Assembly: GCA_964019165.1 (NCBI GenBank)
Contig: OZ025280.1
Location: 13,510,428 to 13,574,427 of the forward strand
Reading direction: 5' to 3'
Length of the DNA: 64,000 bases
From: Mastigias papua
Lineage: Eukaryota > Cnidaria > Scyphozoa > Rhizostomeae > Mastigiidae
Shown: in pieces, positions 21,633 to 33,237 of the stretch
Layout of the letters: every line of letters starts with the position of its first letter
How positions within the stretch are numbered: the first letter of the stretch is position 1
Program-made: the position numbers and the translations under genes
Notes under the pieces: model-generated
What the model was told of the DNA's origin: nothing
What the model saw: only the letters and a program-made list of their open reading frames with translations
The model's database searches: none

Positions 21633-24370
21633 CTGACAGTCCTGGGTAAGACTATAAACTGCATCTGGTGACAGGGGCCCACTTGAGGAACAATGGAGTT
21701 ACCTCTCAACTGTCACTACTCCCAGGTCACCCTTGGGCAAGGTGTAGCACCCGTAAGCCTCCCTAGCTCAGGGCCATGAGCATGGGTAGACAGGACTCAA
21801 CAGCTTTGCAAGGAAAAACCCAGGACCGAGATGTCCTATGGAGGATGATTATCAAATGGTGACAACGGCATTCTCCGTGGAAAGGAACTGGGGACCCTAC
21901 CACATTCTCACTCCAAGACTATCACAACATGTATATACCATTAAGTAGAAACCACAACAGCGTGAACAGAGGTAGCATGATCACACCTACAGCTGCGCTC
22001 GGTGAAGATGCTCTGATTACTCAGGGAGCTCTGGACCATCATCAAGCTACTGAGTTCAACACAAGAAATCAGATAAAAATAAGAACTTGGAATGTTAGGG
22101 CACTATATCAAAAAGGGAAACTCGAGAATATCAAGCTTGAAATGGAACGTTTAAAAGTGCAAATTGTAGGAATTAGTGAAACAAGATGGACTAAAAGTTG
22201 AAGTTTTAAGATGGAAGATTATACTATGTACTACTCGGGAGGAGACGATCATGAACATGGAGTTGGGATTTTACTAAATTAAACAGTAGCAAATTCAGTC
22301 ATTGGATTCTGGCCAGTATCAGATAGAATAGCTTTAGTGAAATTGAAAGCCAAGCCTTTTAGCATAAACATCATACAGGTTTACATGCCAACAAATGCAT
22401 CTACTGAAGAGGAAATGGATGAGTTTTACGAGGAATTAGATAAATGCAAAAAGGACTGCAAAGGTCATGAAGTGAATATAGTAATGGGAGATTTCATTGC
22501 TAAAGTTGGAGGAGGAAGACACACAGACATTGTAGGAAGTGAAGGCGTAGGAGAGATGAATGTAAGAGGAGAAAAGTTAATGGAATGGTGCGAACAAAAT
22601 GACCAAATCATCATGAACACACGTTTCACTAAACACCCAAGAAAACTCTGGACATGGAAAAGCCTGGATGGGATTACTAGGAATCAAATTGATTATATCA
22701 CAGTCAATAGGAGATACAGAAACACTGTTAGAGATATTCGCACACATCCAGAAGCAGATTGCAACAGTGACCACAACATGCATGTTGGACACATAAGAGT
22801 GAAACTTCAATGACTAAAGCAACATACATTCACCTCACCAAAGCTAGACCTAAAATCCCTAGAGAAAGAAGTTAAAAGTAAATTTACAAAGAGGTAGAAG
22901 CGAAAATGGAAACAATAAATGAAAACCAATGCACTGAACAATTAGTAAAGATATTTCAAACAAGTTTAAGAGGCAGCCAAAACGTCAATACCACTTTGTC
23001 CCAAAAAGAAACACACACCATGGATAACACAAGAAATCCTTGAGCTAATGAACAAAAGAAGGAAAGTAAAGAATAACATCAAGGCATACAAGAAATTAGA
23101 CAGGGAGGCTAGAAATGCTTGCCAAAAAGCAAAAGAGACTTTACTCAACAATAAATGCCAGGAAATTGAAGACCTAGATAAGAAAATCCCCCAACTATTG
23201 CATGCCAAAATAAAAGAAGCCACTAGAAAATACAAAAGTTGCTCTTCAGCCAATTGCATTGAAGCAAATGATGGCACTATTATCATGGAAAAAGAAAAGT
23301 TACTGGAAAGATGGAAAGAATATATTTGAGAGCTATTTGAAGATAACAGACCACCAGAGTATCTAGTTACGAGGAGGGAAAAGGAAAACTTGCCTATACT
23401 AAAAGAGGAAATGGTTAAAGCTATCAAAAGTATGCCAAAAGGGAAAGCAGCAGGTCCGGATGAGGTTACTATTGAATTAATTCAAGCCCTTGATGACTTA
23501 GGTGCAGAATGGATGACTAAGATAGCCAACAAAAATTATGATGAAGGACATTTTCCAACAGATATGTCCAGATCTGTCTTTATTACCTTGCCAAAGAAAG
23601 CTGGTGCAACAAAATGTGAGCTCCATCACACAATAAGCTTAATGAGCCACGTGGCAAAGGTGACACTGAAGATTCTATTACAGTGAATGAGAGGCAGGAC
23701 AAAGGGTGAGATATCAGAGGAGCAAGTCGGATTCATCCCAGACAAGGGAACAAGACATGGAACATTCATGCTTCGAATGATAATAGAGAGATGTGTTGAG
23801 ATGCAGAAAGATGTATATATATGTTTTATTGACTAAGCAAACGCTTTTGATAAAGTTCAACATGTAACGTTATTTGAAATACTTCAAGAACTGGATGTTA
23901 ATGGCAAAGATGTAGAACTAATAAGGAATCTCTACTGGCAACAACTAGCAGCTGTACGCATAGGGCAAGATATGAGTGACTGGGTAAACATAGCAAGGGG
24001 TGTAAGACAAGGATGTGTTTTATCACCAGAACTATTCTCACTGTACACAGAGATGATAATGAGGAAAATCAACCACACGGATGGAGTAAGAATAGGAGGG
24101 ATCAATGTAAATAACATCTGATACTCAGATGATACTGCCATTGTTGCAGATTCAGAAGAACAGCTACAAAACCTTATTACTTTAATAGCGGAGGAAAGTA
24201 GAAAATTTGGTCTAGAAATTAACAAACGAAAGACCTTCTGTATGACCGTTTCAAAGAAGAATGTAAGCCCAAAGTGCAAATTAGAAATTGATGGAATAGA
24301 AATCAAACAGGTAGATAAATTCGAATATCTAGGGAGCTTAATAGCATCAGAAATACGAAATCAGATCAAG
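21633..24370 (+). mobile_element. RTE-type LINE #1 (decayed, 3' truncated)
   Basis: An endonuclease plus reverse transcriptase occupies a single frame broken by many stops. A 5' leader (about 21633-21928) contains CCCAGGACCGAGATGTCC and similar GC-rich words. The 3' end is replaced at about 24371 by a pogo-type transposase. It is related to the full-length RTE at 27565-31038 but much older. Confidence 0.85.
21929..24370 (+). pseudogene. RTE endonuclease-reverse transcriptase, multiple nonsense codons
   Basis: The AP-type endonuclease shows IRTWNVRALYQKGKLENIK, VGISETRWTKS, NIIQVYMPTNAS, NIVMGDFIAKVGG, RNQIDYITVNRRYRN and CNSDHNMHV. The RT shows PKGKAAGPDEVTIELI, FITLPKKAGATK, ISLMSHVAKVTLKILL, a broken CFID-ANAFDKV block, ARGVRQGCVLSPELFSLYTE and the active-site YSDD, where relatives have YADD. 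All blocks share one frame. Stops at 22199, 22280, 22811, 23327, 23684, 23834 and about 24118 interrupt it. Several fit C-to-T changes of CGA or CAG codons. The product would nick target DNA and reverse transcribe in place; this copy cannot. Confidence 0.88.
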
Positions 24371-24372
24371 AA

Positions 24373-24707
24373 ATAAAACGTTTGTACCAGCGAATTTAAT
24401 GCATTATTTTCAGCCACTGGATCTTTCGGTCAACGGCCCTGCAAAAAAGTTCCTGAAATCAAAGTTTGAGGAGTTGTATGCTAGGAATATCGAGGCACAG
24501 CTCAATAGTGGAATTGATGTCTATTCTGTGGAGGTTTCAGGAAAGCTTTCCACAATAAAGCCTCTGCATGCACATTGGCTGATTGGGTTGTACGACCATA
24601 TGAGGAACAACCCCAAAATGATCAAGAAAGGCTTTGAATTGGCAGGGATCAATGATGCATTTACCACTGAACTGGAGCCAGAAGACCCTGTTGAAGATCT
24701 AGATTAG
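24373..24707 (+). pseudogene. pogo/jerky-type transposase C-terminal fragment
   Basis: It reads TFVPANLMHYFQPLDLSVNG, with the third catalytic aspartate in QPLDLSVNG, then PAKKFLKSKFEELYA, KLSTIKPLHAHWLIGLY and an acidic end with a stop at 24705-24707. This is the C-terminal part of a DDE_1 transposase different from the Tigger at 8284. It is fused directly to the RTE remnant. Confidence 0.8.
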
Positions 24708-24784
24708 ATTTTGCACTAATTATAAGCTAAACTATCATCTGCACTTTGTTTCATTTACGTCTTTGGTAATCCTGTCAAGGTCCC

Positions 24785-24895
24785 TTTTGTCCGAAAGTTG
24801 TTTTGTCTGAAGTTATCAAAAAACAGTCCAAAAGTTTTTTGTCCGAAATATTTTGTCCAAAAGTTTTAAGTCCGGAAGTTTTCGGTTTTAATGTA
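24785..24895. repeat. Imperfect tandem TTTTGTCCGAAAGTT repeats
   Basis: About five degenerate units (TTTTGTCCGAAAGTTG, TTTTGTCTGAAGTT, TTTTGTCCGAAATA, TTTTGTCCAAAAGTT, TTAAGTCCGGAAGTT) lie between the pogo fragment and a Gypsy fragment. They could be a transposon end. Confidence 0.6.
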
Positions 24896-24904
24896 AGCAA
24901 CTGA

Positions 24905-25713
24905 TAGTTCAATGCATCCCATGTCGAGTGAACAGACCAGATAGCAGACCAGAACCATTAAAAATGTCACTGTTGCCCCCTGAACCATGGCATACAGTAA
25001 ATGTGGATTTCTGTGGACCTTTCCCCATGGGAGAATACCTGCTTGTGATGATCGATGCTTACAGCAGATTTCCTGAAGCCACTGTTGTTCAATCTACATC
25101 TGCAAAAACAACTATTCCACAACTAGAAAAAATATTTTCCACAAATGGAATTCCACACATTGTCAAAAGTGACAATGGCCCTCCATTCTCCAGTGCAGAA
25201 ATATGGGTACTTATTGATGAAAATGGCCCCACACACAAACGTATCACTCCGCTATGGCCACAAGCGAATGCCCCCGCAGAGAACTTTATGAAGCCACTTA
25301 CTACAGCAATCGGAACTGCATTCACATCTCAAAAGTAATGGAAGAAATAACTGAATAAATTATTGTTAGATTAACACGCAACCCCACACAGCACCACTGG
25401 ATTTGCCCCAGCGAAATTGTTGTTTCCTTGCGATATAAACACAAAGTTGCCCCAAGTCACAACTGATAACAAATCACAAACTCATATGGAAGTGTGCAAG
25501 CAAGATGCGCTCGCTAAAGGAAGAATGAAACTACACTCAGATGACAAGAAAAGGGCAAAAGAATCTAACGTAAAGATTGGAGATACAGTACTTGCCCAAC
25601 AGCCCAAGAGGAACAAGTTTACAATGATGTATGATCCAAAGCCATATACAATTGTGAGAAAGAAAGGAACTTTGATCGAAGCTGAAAGAGATGACCACCG
25701 AATAACTAAATAA
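24905..25713 (+). pseudogene. Gypsy integrase fragment (Gypsy #3)
   Basis: WHTVNVDFCGPFPMGEYLL supplies the first aspartate, HIVKSDNGPPFSSAEIW the second, and ANAPAENFMKPL the glutamate. A stop at 25336-25338 and a gap follow; then TTGFAPAKLLF and a chromodomain-free C-terminal segment (VKIGDTVLAQQPKRNKFT, YTIVRKKGTLIEAERD) run to 25713. No RT, gag or LTR was found next to it, so it is an isolated integrase. Confidence 0.85.
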
Positions 25714-25751
25714 ATTCTCCAAATAACTTTCTCTTCAAGACAAGTCTACTT

Positions 25752-25797
25752 ATGATTATGATGATAATTATGATTATGATGATTATGATGATGATTT
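25752..25797. repeat. ATTATGATG-type microsatellite
   Basis: Impure (GAT)n/(TATGAT)n tract just downstream of the Gypsy integrase; it may be low-complexity acidic 3' coding or simple repeat. Confidence 0.8.
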
Positions 25798-26452
25798 AAT
25801 AAACAAAAATTCTGATTTAAACGTGCAAAGATATCATATAAGAAATCGTAGACCAGTATATAGATATGGACAGAACATTTATGATTGCTAGAAAAATATC
25901 GTTCACAACTAAAGTATATAATCGCTAGCTTAGTACATGTCAAATCATTTGTTTTGTTATTTTATATCGTTGATTGCAGTAAATAAGTAGGAAATGGACA
26001 TCTAATTCTAAGTAAAGGGGAGATGCAATGCTTACAGAACATTATTATTGATTAATATAATTAAAGGTAGAGTGATTGATTGACACATGCTAAGTACATA
26101 TGCCCATTTCATATATTCATAGAGTTAGTTATTACTATGAGCCAGTGAATGAACATTGCTGATAAATATTTAGTGTTACGCTTTGTCATAACTGAACATT
26201 ACAATTTGTATTTGAAGTGCCATTTGTGTTTCTGGATATAAAGATTAATTTATATTGTAAGTGCCAGTCATAGTGGAAACTCAATGACCTTGTGTCTTTT
26301 TCCATTATGATTGGCACAGTTGAATTAAATAATTGTAGTTGTTGCTAGTTGTAACTTTTAACATTTTATAGAAAAAAGAAAAGACGGTTTGCAAAACTTT
26401 ACACAACTTGAAGTAATTCAACACTTCAACTCAATAGAAACATATTGCTACA
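25798..26452. other. AT-rich, no gene seen
   Basis: Nothing recognisable. It could include untranslated or LTR sequence of the Gypsy fragment, but there is no second copy to test this. Confidence 0.5.
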
Positions 26453-26790
26453 CCTTTTTTTTATAAGAAAACAGTTTATAAGAAAATGAGGCTCAAATGG
26501 CCAAAATCTTAAGAATATCCTCAGAAAATCACAAGGCTCAAGTTCAAGAAAATGCTAGGAAACTCACAGTTCATCTTCTTTACATGCCAGAAATTGATAT
26601 TGGCACATTTTTGCAAACTCTCGTACAAGATCGAGACTTATGGTGGCCCAACAAATACAGAGTAGCCCGTTTCAGCAATTTTATTCCTGCAAAAGTTAAG
26701 AAAATCCTAAGAAAATCTCAGCCTCAAAGTCGTGAAAAGTTAAGAAAATTGAGCCTCAGGGAAAAAAGGGGTTTTTCTTATAAACAAAGG
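26453..26790. mobile_element. Putative MITE-like inverted-repeat element
   Basis: CCTTTTTTTTTATAAGAAAA at 26453 onward, with ATGAGGCTCAA at about 26486-26496, recurs in reverse complement as TTGAGCCTCAGGG (about 26750) and TTTTTCTTATAAACAAAGG ending at 26790. The spacing and order mirror each other, as in a short foldback or MITE. An open frame across it is probably incidental. Confidence 0.45.
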
Positions 26791-27551
26791 CGTATTTGAA
26801 AGCACTCACTGTGTCTGTGATGCTTGCAGCCAACATTCTCCATAAGGAATCTCTAAAGTTTCTCTATTCAAAACTTTCCTACAGTAAGTAGCATAGCCGT
26901 GAAGAATAAACATGTGTGTTAGGAAATTTCTCTTAACATCATTAGTTCTAGGATTAACATTATTTATATAACATGGTAATTAGCACTGCCTTACGATTGC
27001 TACAGTTGCAAGATCCTGTTGTTAGTTTGGCTCATTGCAAGCCATTTTGGTGTCCTAAATGTCATATTATAGCAGTACTCTTCACATTCCCGGATGCTTT
27101 TGTAGATGTAGGTATATTGCTCATCTGCATAAATTACATATTTTTGCAAATCAGTGGAAGTCCATACTAAAGCACAATCTAAATAGTAAAACTTATGAGC
27201 ATTGTAAGTCCATTTCTATCAAAAACATACAGTTTCAATGTTGCCATTGAGCAATTAGTCTTTGGCCTCTGATCCACTAACTTTTTGAATACTATAAATT
27301 AGTTTGAAAGCTATATATCTTGACTAAACAAATTGATAATGCTACCTAGTTATCATTTCTATGATACAGAGGGTAGGTTGAAAAATACATATTAAATGTA
27401 AAAGTAAGGAAGGGCCCATGGTATCTTGAATTTGCACATGTGTGTACTACCTTTGTGATTCTAAAAAGGACATTCAAAGCATCAATAGCCAACAGAGAAG
27501 CCAGACAACAACACTTGGAAACACTTCAACCACCAGCTTTGAACAAAGATC
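26791..27551. other. No recognisable gene
   Basis: AT-rich sequence with short frames only. It is the left flank of the RTE insertion. Its continuation is at 31052. Confidence 0.5.
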
Positions 27552-27570
27552 CATCAGGCAATCATCATCA

Positions 27571-30500
27571 TCATCTTGTGCCATCTGCTCCCAGCAGGTT
27601 GGCTGTTATGGACCTCCATTCTTGTCTGTTCTCCGCAGCTCTCAGGCATTCGCCATAAGTCTTTCCTGTCCAGTCCTTGATGTTAGTTGCCCATATAATT
27701 CTTGGCCTTCCTTTTCCCCTTTTTCCATTTATTTTCCCTTCTAATAAAAGTCTCTGTAGCCCATTCTGTCTTACCATATGCCCGAAATATTTGGCCTTCC
27801 TTTTTCTGATACTATCAATCAGTAGTCTCTTTATCTTCATCATGCCCAACACCTCTTCATTCGTCTTATGCTCAGTGTATGATATCCTTAACATTCGCCT
27901 ATAGCATCACATTTCAAATGCTTCCAATCGCCTACTCATAGCCCTTGAAATGGTCCATGTTTCAACTCCGTAGGTAAGTGTAGACCAAACATAGCATTTT
28001 AATAGCCTAAATCTCAAACTAATGTTTATGTTTCTGCATGTCAACAATTTCTTCATGTTAGCGAAAGCTCTCTTTGCAATTAGAATACGTCGCGCTATTT
28101 CTGCATCACTTCTGCCATCTTCCCTTATCATATGCCCTAGGTAAACGAACTTAGATACTTGCTCAATTGGCTTTCCGTCAAGTTCTAAATCTATTTATTT
28201 ATGTGCCGTTCTACTAACTACCATACTCTTTGTTTTTACGATGTTCATCTTCATTCCATACGGTTTCCCACATGTAGTTACTTTATCGAGTAGTGTCTGT
28301 AAATCTGCTGCATTTAAGGCTATTAGTGCTGTGTCATCCGCATATCTCAAATTATTAATATTCATACCACCGATATTAACTCCATTTCTATCTATTACTT
28401 CTTTAAAGATTTTCTCTGTATACAAATTAACTAAATTTGGTGACAGGACACATCCCTGGCGAACACCTCTCTTGATGCTAAATTCTGATGAAAACTCTGT
28501 TTTTGTTCTAACCACAGCTGTTTGATCCCAGTATAGCCCTGCAATAAGTCTCAAATCTTTTTCATCAATTCCTATTTCCTTTAGACACTCTATCAGCTTG
28601 GAATGTTTCACTTTATCAAACGCTTTCTTATAGTCAATAAAACAGATAAAAACGTCTTGTCCCAGCTCAATAAGTCGCTCACAAATAATTCTTAGATTGA
28701 ATATACCCTCTCTTGTTCCAATCCTAGGTCGGAAACCACTCTGAAAGATGCTAATTTCTTGATCTATTTTTGCTATAACCCTTTTTTGTATGATCTTCAA
28801 TAAAAGCTTCGTCATATGACTCATCAAACTTATGGTACGAAAATCTGAGCAACTGTGTGCATTTGGCTTTTTTGGTATAGGCACAAAGATTGATTGTCTC
28901 ATGTCTTTTGGAATAAAACCAGTGTGATAGATGTCATTGCATATCTCTGTGATGATATTTAGGTTGTTGCTATCTAATGCTGCCAAAACCTCAGCTGATA
29001 TTTCATCTGGGCCTGTGGCCTTCCCTCTTTTCATTGCACTAATTGCTGCCTCGACTTCTGACTTTAGGATTGCCTTACCAGTAAGAGCATTGTTGTCTGA
29101 CAAGGGCTGTCGTTCATCATCATACAATTCAGCTATATATTCAACCCATCTATCTGCTACATCTTTTTGTTCAAACAGTATCCTTCCATCTTTGCTCTCT
29201 ATGCATCCAGAACTCCGTTTACTTGATTTTAAAGTTGTCAGTTGTTTTACTCTATTATGCATCTCCTTAACTTTGTGTCCCCTATCAAGTTCCTCCACCT
29301 CTTGGCATTGCTGTATCATCCAATCTTCTTTTGCATTTCTACACATGTCAATAACTTCTCGGTTTAACTTGTCATATTGCTTTGGATCATTATTTTTGGC
29401 TATTCTTCTGAGATCCATTTTGTCTAGAATGTCATCTGTCATCCACTTCTGCTTCTTAGTAATACTTTTTCTCGGTAGAACCTCTTGTGCAGTTCTATGT
29501 AAAGCGTTCTTTACATAGTCCCATTTCCTCTGTACTGTATCTGTACTATCTGGTGCTTGTTCCTGTTCCTCTACATTAAGAACATCAAATTTATTTTGAA
29601 TTGCAACATTGAACCTACTTCTGATGTTTTCCTCTTTCAACATATCTAGATTCAGCTGACCTTGCCTTCCCTTTGTTTGTACTTTTTTAAGCTTAATTTT
29701 CAATTTCATGACTACTGGGTTATGATCTGAATTGATATCTGCTCCTGGGTATGTCTTGACTCTTCTAACTCCATTCTTGAACCTGCTGTTTATCATAATG
29801 TAATCTATTTGATTTCGAGTTTCTTTGTCTGGGCTTTGCCATGTGTAGAGCCTTCTTGGATGTTGCTGAAACCATGTGTTTGTGATTACTAGATTGTGCT
29901 GTTGGCAAAACTCTATTAGCCTTTCACCACGTTCATTTGTGTCTCCTAGCCCATATCTTCCAACTGTATTCTCTAACGTGGTTCCTACCTTAGCATTAAA
30001 GTCGCCCATTATGCATGTAACCTCTCCAGATTTAATCCTTTGAATCACATTCTCTACCTTTTCATAGAAAGCCTCAATTTCCTCATCTGCATGATCTTGA
30101 GTGGGAGCATACACTTGTATTATATTAACATTGAAAGGCTTTCCTCTTATCTTCACCATTATTATTCTGTCTGATACCGGCCAGTAACCTATGATTGAAT
30201 TTACTAATCTTTTCCCTAAAATGATACCTACTCCATTTTTATGTTCATCTCCTCCTGAATATATCATGGTATATTTGTCCTTCGCTATTCTTCCATTCTC
30301 TGTCCACCTCACTTCCGATAGTCCCAGTATGTCAATGCTCATTCTATTCATCTCCTGCACAGCATTGTCTAGCTTTCCTGATTGATACAAAGTTCTGACG
30401 TTCCACGTCCCAATATTTAAGATTTCACCTCTAGTTTTCAGTACTGCATTGTCAAACAACCTCCTTCCAGTTGGGTTTGGGTGGCCATCGTCATTCGCAG

Positions 30501-30612
30501 CCCTATTAGCCGGATGGCTACTAACTTCTTCCCTGTCATTTGAATCCGGAAGAGTCGCAGGGGGCTCAACTCGTCCTTCTCTATCTTCTTCAATTCTATT
30601 AACCAGATCCAT
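27571..30612 (-). pseudogene. RTE ORF: endonuclease and reverse transcriptase, two nonsense codons
   Basis: One frame of 1,013 codons begins MDLVNRIEEDREGRVEP. The endonuclease has IGTWNVRTLYQSGKLDNAV, GLSEVRWTENGRI, NIIQVYAPTQDHADEE, CIMGDFNAKVG, RNQIDYIMINSRFKNGV and INSDHNPVV. The RT has KRGKATGPDEISAEVL, SIFVPIPKKPNAHSC, SLMSHMTKLLLKIIQ, QSGFRPRIGTREGIFNL, CFIDYKKAFDKVKHSKL, KRGVRQGCVLSPNLVNLY and the catalytic YADD (about 28332-28344). A C-terminal region (YLGHMIREDGRSDAEIARR, AKYFGHMVRQNGLQRLLLEG) follows TAA at 28195-28197 and a TAG at 27907-27909. The natural stop is at 27571-27573. It would perform target-primed reverse transcription in the nucleus. Without the two stops the frame is complete. 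Confidence 0.93.
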
Positions 30613-31038
30613 AACAAACTATTGGTATTTACATGGTGGGGCCCTAATCCCTTCCACGGAGGCTGGCCACAAGTCTTCATCATCAAGAGTATGCCCTGAG
30701 TGTGCCTCACACTTTGCTGTTGTGCCTTTGGAGCCATTGTCTTCTCTTAAAGATCTTCTGCCTCCTCTGCCACTCCAGACTTCATGCACTTACAGGGGTG
30801 ATGTCCCCTTTTACAGCAACCCAAACGGATTACTGATACCCTCTACTTAGTTTAGCTCACCAGTCGAGGTGATGTACCATGGTGTGGCTGTTGGTGTGCA
30901 CTACCAACTACTTGGAGCCATAAGTGAGAGCTGTGTAGCAGTGGAGGACCAGAGTTCCTATCCACATCCAGAATGACCGGAATGTGCGACTGACAGGTCT
31001 ACAAAGGTGCTACCCCTCACATACTACACCGAACACCA
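30613..31038 (-). other. RTE #2 5' leader
   Basis: This GC-richer leader precedes the ORF and ends at the target duplication. It probably contains an internal promoter, but no element can be pinned down by eye. Confidence 0.6.
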
Positions 31039-31051
31039 CATCAGGCAATCA

Positions 31052-31262
31052 CCTAATTGTTTATATTAAACTAGGCTCAGAAGAAGGCATTTCCCCAGAT
31101 ACAGCTGAATAGTGCATAGCAGCAAAAGTCTTTTGTAACATACACTCATAATGGGGATATTCCATATAGAAACAGAAAAGTCATGGAAAGTCAGTGTCTT
31201 TGGAGCTTACTCACTCAGTGGGAGCATTCATCACTATTGGAGACTAGGGAAAAAAGGACAAG
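31052..31262. other. Interval between RTE #2 and Gypsy #4
   Basis: No gene recognised. It is the pre-insertion locus that received both elements. Confidence 0.5.
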
Positions 31263-31267
31263 GTTAT

Positions 31268-31446
31268 TGATGAGTTAGTTAACTACAGAGATAACTTTAG
31301 GTCTCATTCGTGATTCCTAATCACTAGTAAACAACGTAACAGCACTTAAATACATGGCAAACAAGTTGCATTTATCCACGCGTAGCGTAAAACACGCACC
31401 TATGGGAATGAACGTATCGAGTAAACAACTTTACTATAACACAACA
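31268..31446 (-). repeat. Gypsy #4 LTR, left copy (3' LTR)
   Basis: Begins TGATGAGTTAG and ends ACACAACA. Compared with the right copy it has a six-base insertion and scattered substitutions. Confidence 0.9.
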
Positions 31447-31499
31447 ACGTCCTTTTTTTTGAAAGGAAACAATATTTATGAAATATTATTAAATATTGT

Positions 31500-32920
31500 T
31501 TTCTAGGGTCTCTCTCACTTTTTTTTGTCTTATCCAAAAGAGGTAAAGGAACTTTTCTTGGCACATTCAATGCATAAGGTTCTGCATTGGATTTAATCAG
31601 ACTATTATATTCACCATTTACTTCACCCAGTCCTTCAAAAAGCTTTGGATACTTGTTCAAAATTTGCATTTTAGCATTTTGAGCTACAGAGTCAGACAAT
31701 TTATTCTTTGAACTAATTTCATTAACTTTTTTAATCAAATTCAACAAAGAACTAGCATGTCTACTGAGAAGAGGTCTCTCTAACCTTTCCACTATGTAGA
31801 TATCTTCATACAGATTCTTGTTGTCAATGGATAGCTTTGCTTGAAATTTTCCTTTGCAAGTTATTTTGTAATTGCAAGGACTAAGTAATGTTTTGCTACT
31901 TCTTTCAAGGTTTGGACACGTGTTCCTGTCAAACTTTTCAAGTAAAGAAAACGGTATTACTGACACATCCGCTCCTGAATCTAGGTTAAACTGAACTTGT
32001 TTTCCATTTACACAAACTTCAGCCTTCCATACTGTACTAGCATGATGATCTTCAACAGCATCGAGTTGAATTTCACCAAGAAATTGTTCATCTTCATAAG
32101 ATATAGGACTAGTTTCACCTGATACTTGATGTACTTTCTTGCTTTTGCATGCTCGCGCCCAATGTCCTACTTTTCCACAGCTATGGCATTTTGAGTTGTA
32201 TGCTGGACACACTTGTTTCTGATGAGAAGGACCAGAACATCTTTCACACTTTGTACCAGCCTGTTTGCATTGGTGTTTCACAATCTTGCTGCATTTTGAC
32301 TCTGTGTTGGTGCCTTTGCCTCTGCTTGGGTCTCGTTGCTTTGCACTCTTCACTACATCTACACTTTGTGGTACTGAAAAAGGTTTAAAATTCACAAGAG
32401 TCTGCTGTCTCTTAACTACTTCTTTCTGCCTAACAGTATTAATAGCTTTCAAGAGTGTTAAGTAGGTTTCAAGTTGCAGTCTGTCAGATAAGTTCTTATC
32501 ATGGATCCCAACACCTATTCGGTCACGAATCAATTCATCATGCAATTCTCCACATTCACAAAGTTCAGCTAGAGTATAAAGATCAGTGATGAAGCTATCT
32601 ACAGACTCACCTTGCTACAAATGCATGTTGAATTGGGCTCTGTCAAAAATAACATTTCTCTTTATGACGAAATGTCCCTCAAACTTACTTATCTTTTACA
32701 CTTTTGTACTTCTTCCTGTCAGTTTCACTGAGATTGAACGACTGCAGAATATCATCCGCTTCGTCGTCCATTGAATAAACCAAGGTGTTGACTTGACTCT
32801 CTTCATCTCGCTTATTGAATTCTGAGGCCACTCTGAAACGTTCAAAGTGTCAAATCCATCTACACCATTCTTCTGGCTTGAAGGAAATTTTTCAGGGGGC
32901 GTGACTTGAAACGTCACCAT
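31500..32920 (-). pseudogene. Gypsy #4 gag and protease, pol deleted
   Basis: The gag starts MVTFQVTPPEKF near 32920. After frame changes it continues into ELHDELIRDRIGVGIHDKNL and SDRLQLETYLTLLKAINT. Zinc knuckles are CERCSGPSHQKQVC and CHSCGKVGHWARAC. The retropepsin motif VQFNLDSGADVSVIPFSLL has an intact catalytic aspartate. The frame continues to the start of RT (LFEGLGEVNGEYN, AEPYALNVPRKVPLPLL) and then breaks at about 31505, only about 60 bp before the 3' LTR. The missing piece is the whole RT-RNase H-integrase, so one large deletion is the simplest explanation. Confidence 0.9.
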
Positions 32921-33065
32921 TTTGCATGTGGTTTAGTCACTCTGGTGTGAGCTGTAGCTTTACCAATGTGGCACATTAAGTTGTCGACCCAAAGTCTTAA
33001 GATCTCACTTCCACTTTAGTAACCTGACACTTACACACACACCAGTTCGCTAACTCCAGTCACCA

Positions 33066-33237
33066 TGTTAAGTTAGTTGAGATAACTTCAGTTCTCATTT
33101 GTAATTCCTAATCACTAGTAAACAACTTAACAGCGCTTAAATACATGACAAACAACTTGCATTTTTCCACTCGCAGCGTAAAACACGCACCTATGGGAAT
33201 GAATGTTTCGAGTAAACAACTTTAATATAACGCAACA
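33066..33237 (-). repeat. Gypsy #4 LTR, right copy (5' LTR)
   Basis: Begins TGTTAAGTTAG and ends ACGCAACA. It is directly followed by the GTTAT duplication. Confidence 0.9.

Larger units (their letters stand above)
27565..31038 (-). mobile_element. RTE-type LINE #2, full length, with 13-bp target duplication
   Basis: CATCAGGCAATCA occurs at 27552-27564 and 31039-31051, flanking the element exactly. The 3' end on the - strand is a short (GATGAT)n tail (27562-27575), as RTE elements often have. A 5' leader of about 425 bp precedes the ORF. Only two stops interrupt the single ORF, so the insertion is recent compared with RTE #1. Confidence 0.93.
31268..33237 (-). mobile_element. Gypsy retrotransposon #4, internally deleted, LTRs and TSD intact
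   Basis: LTRs at 31268-31446 and 33066-33237 share long identical stretches (for example GTAAAACACGCACCTATGGG). GTTAT flanks both sides (31263-31267, 33238-33242). A primer-binding site (reverse complement of about 33048-33065, TGGTGACTGGAGTTAGC) lies next to the 5' LTR, and an A/G-rich tract next to the 3' LTR. gag and protease remain, but RT, RNase H and integrase are gone, so the element would depend on a relative. Confidence 0.92.

Noticed and set aside
22966..23427. 153-codon - strand frame
   Set aside because: Antisense shadow of RTE #1, serine/phenylalanine-rich and without homology.
26497..26799. 100-codon open frame as a gene
   Set aside because: It coincides with the inverted-repeat element and has low-complexity Lys/Arg/Leu composition, with no domain.
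28931..29518. 195-codon frame on the + strand opposite the RTE ORF
   Set aside because: It is antisense to the well-conserved RTE reverse transcriptase and lacks any motif.
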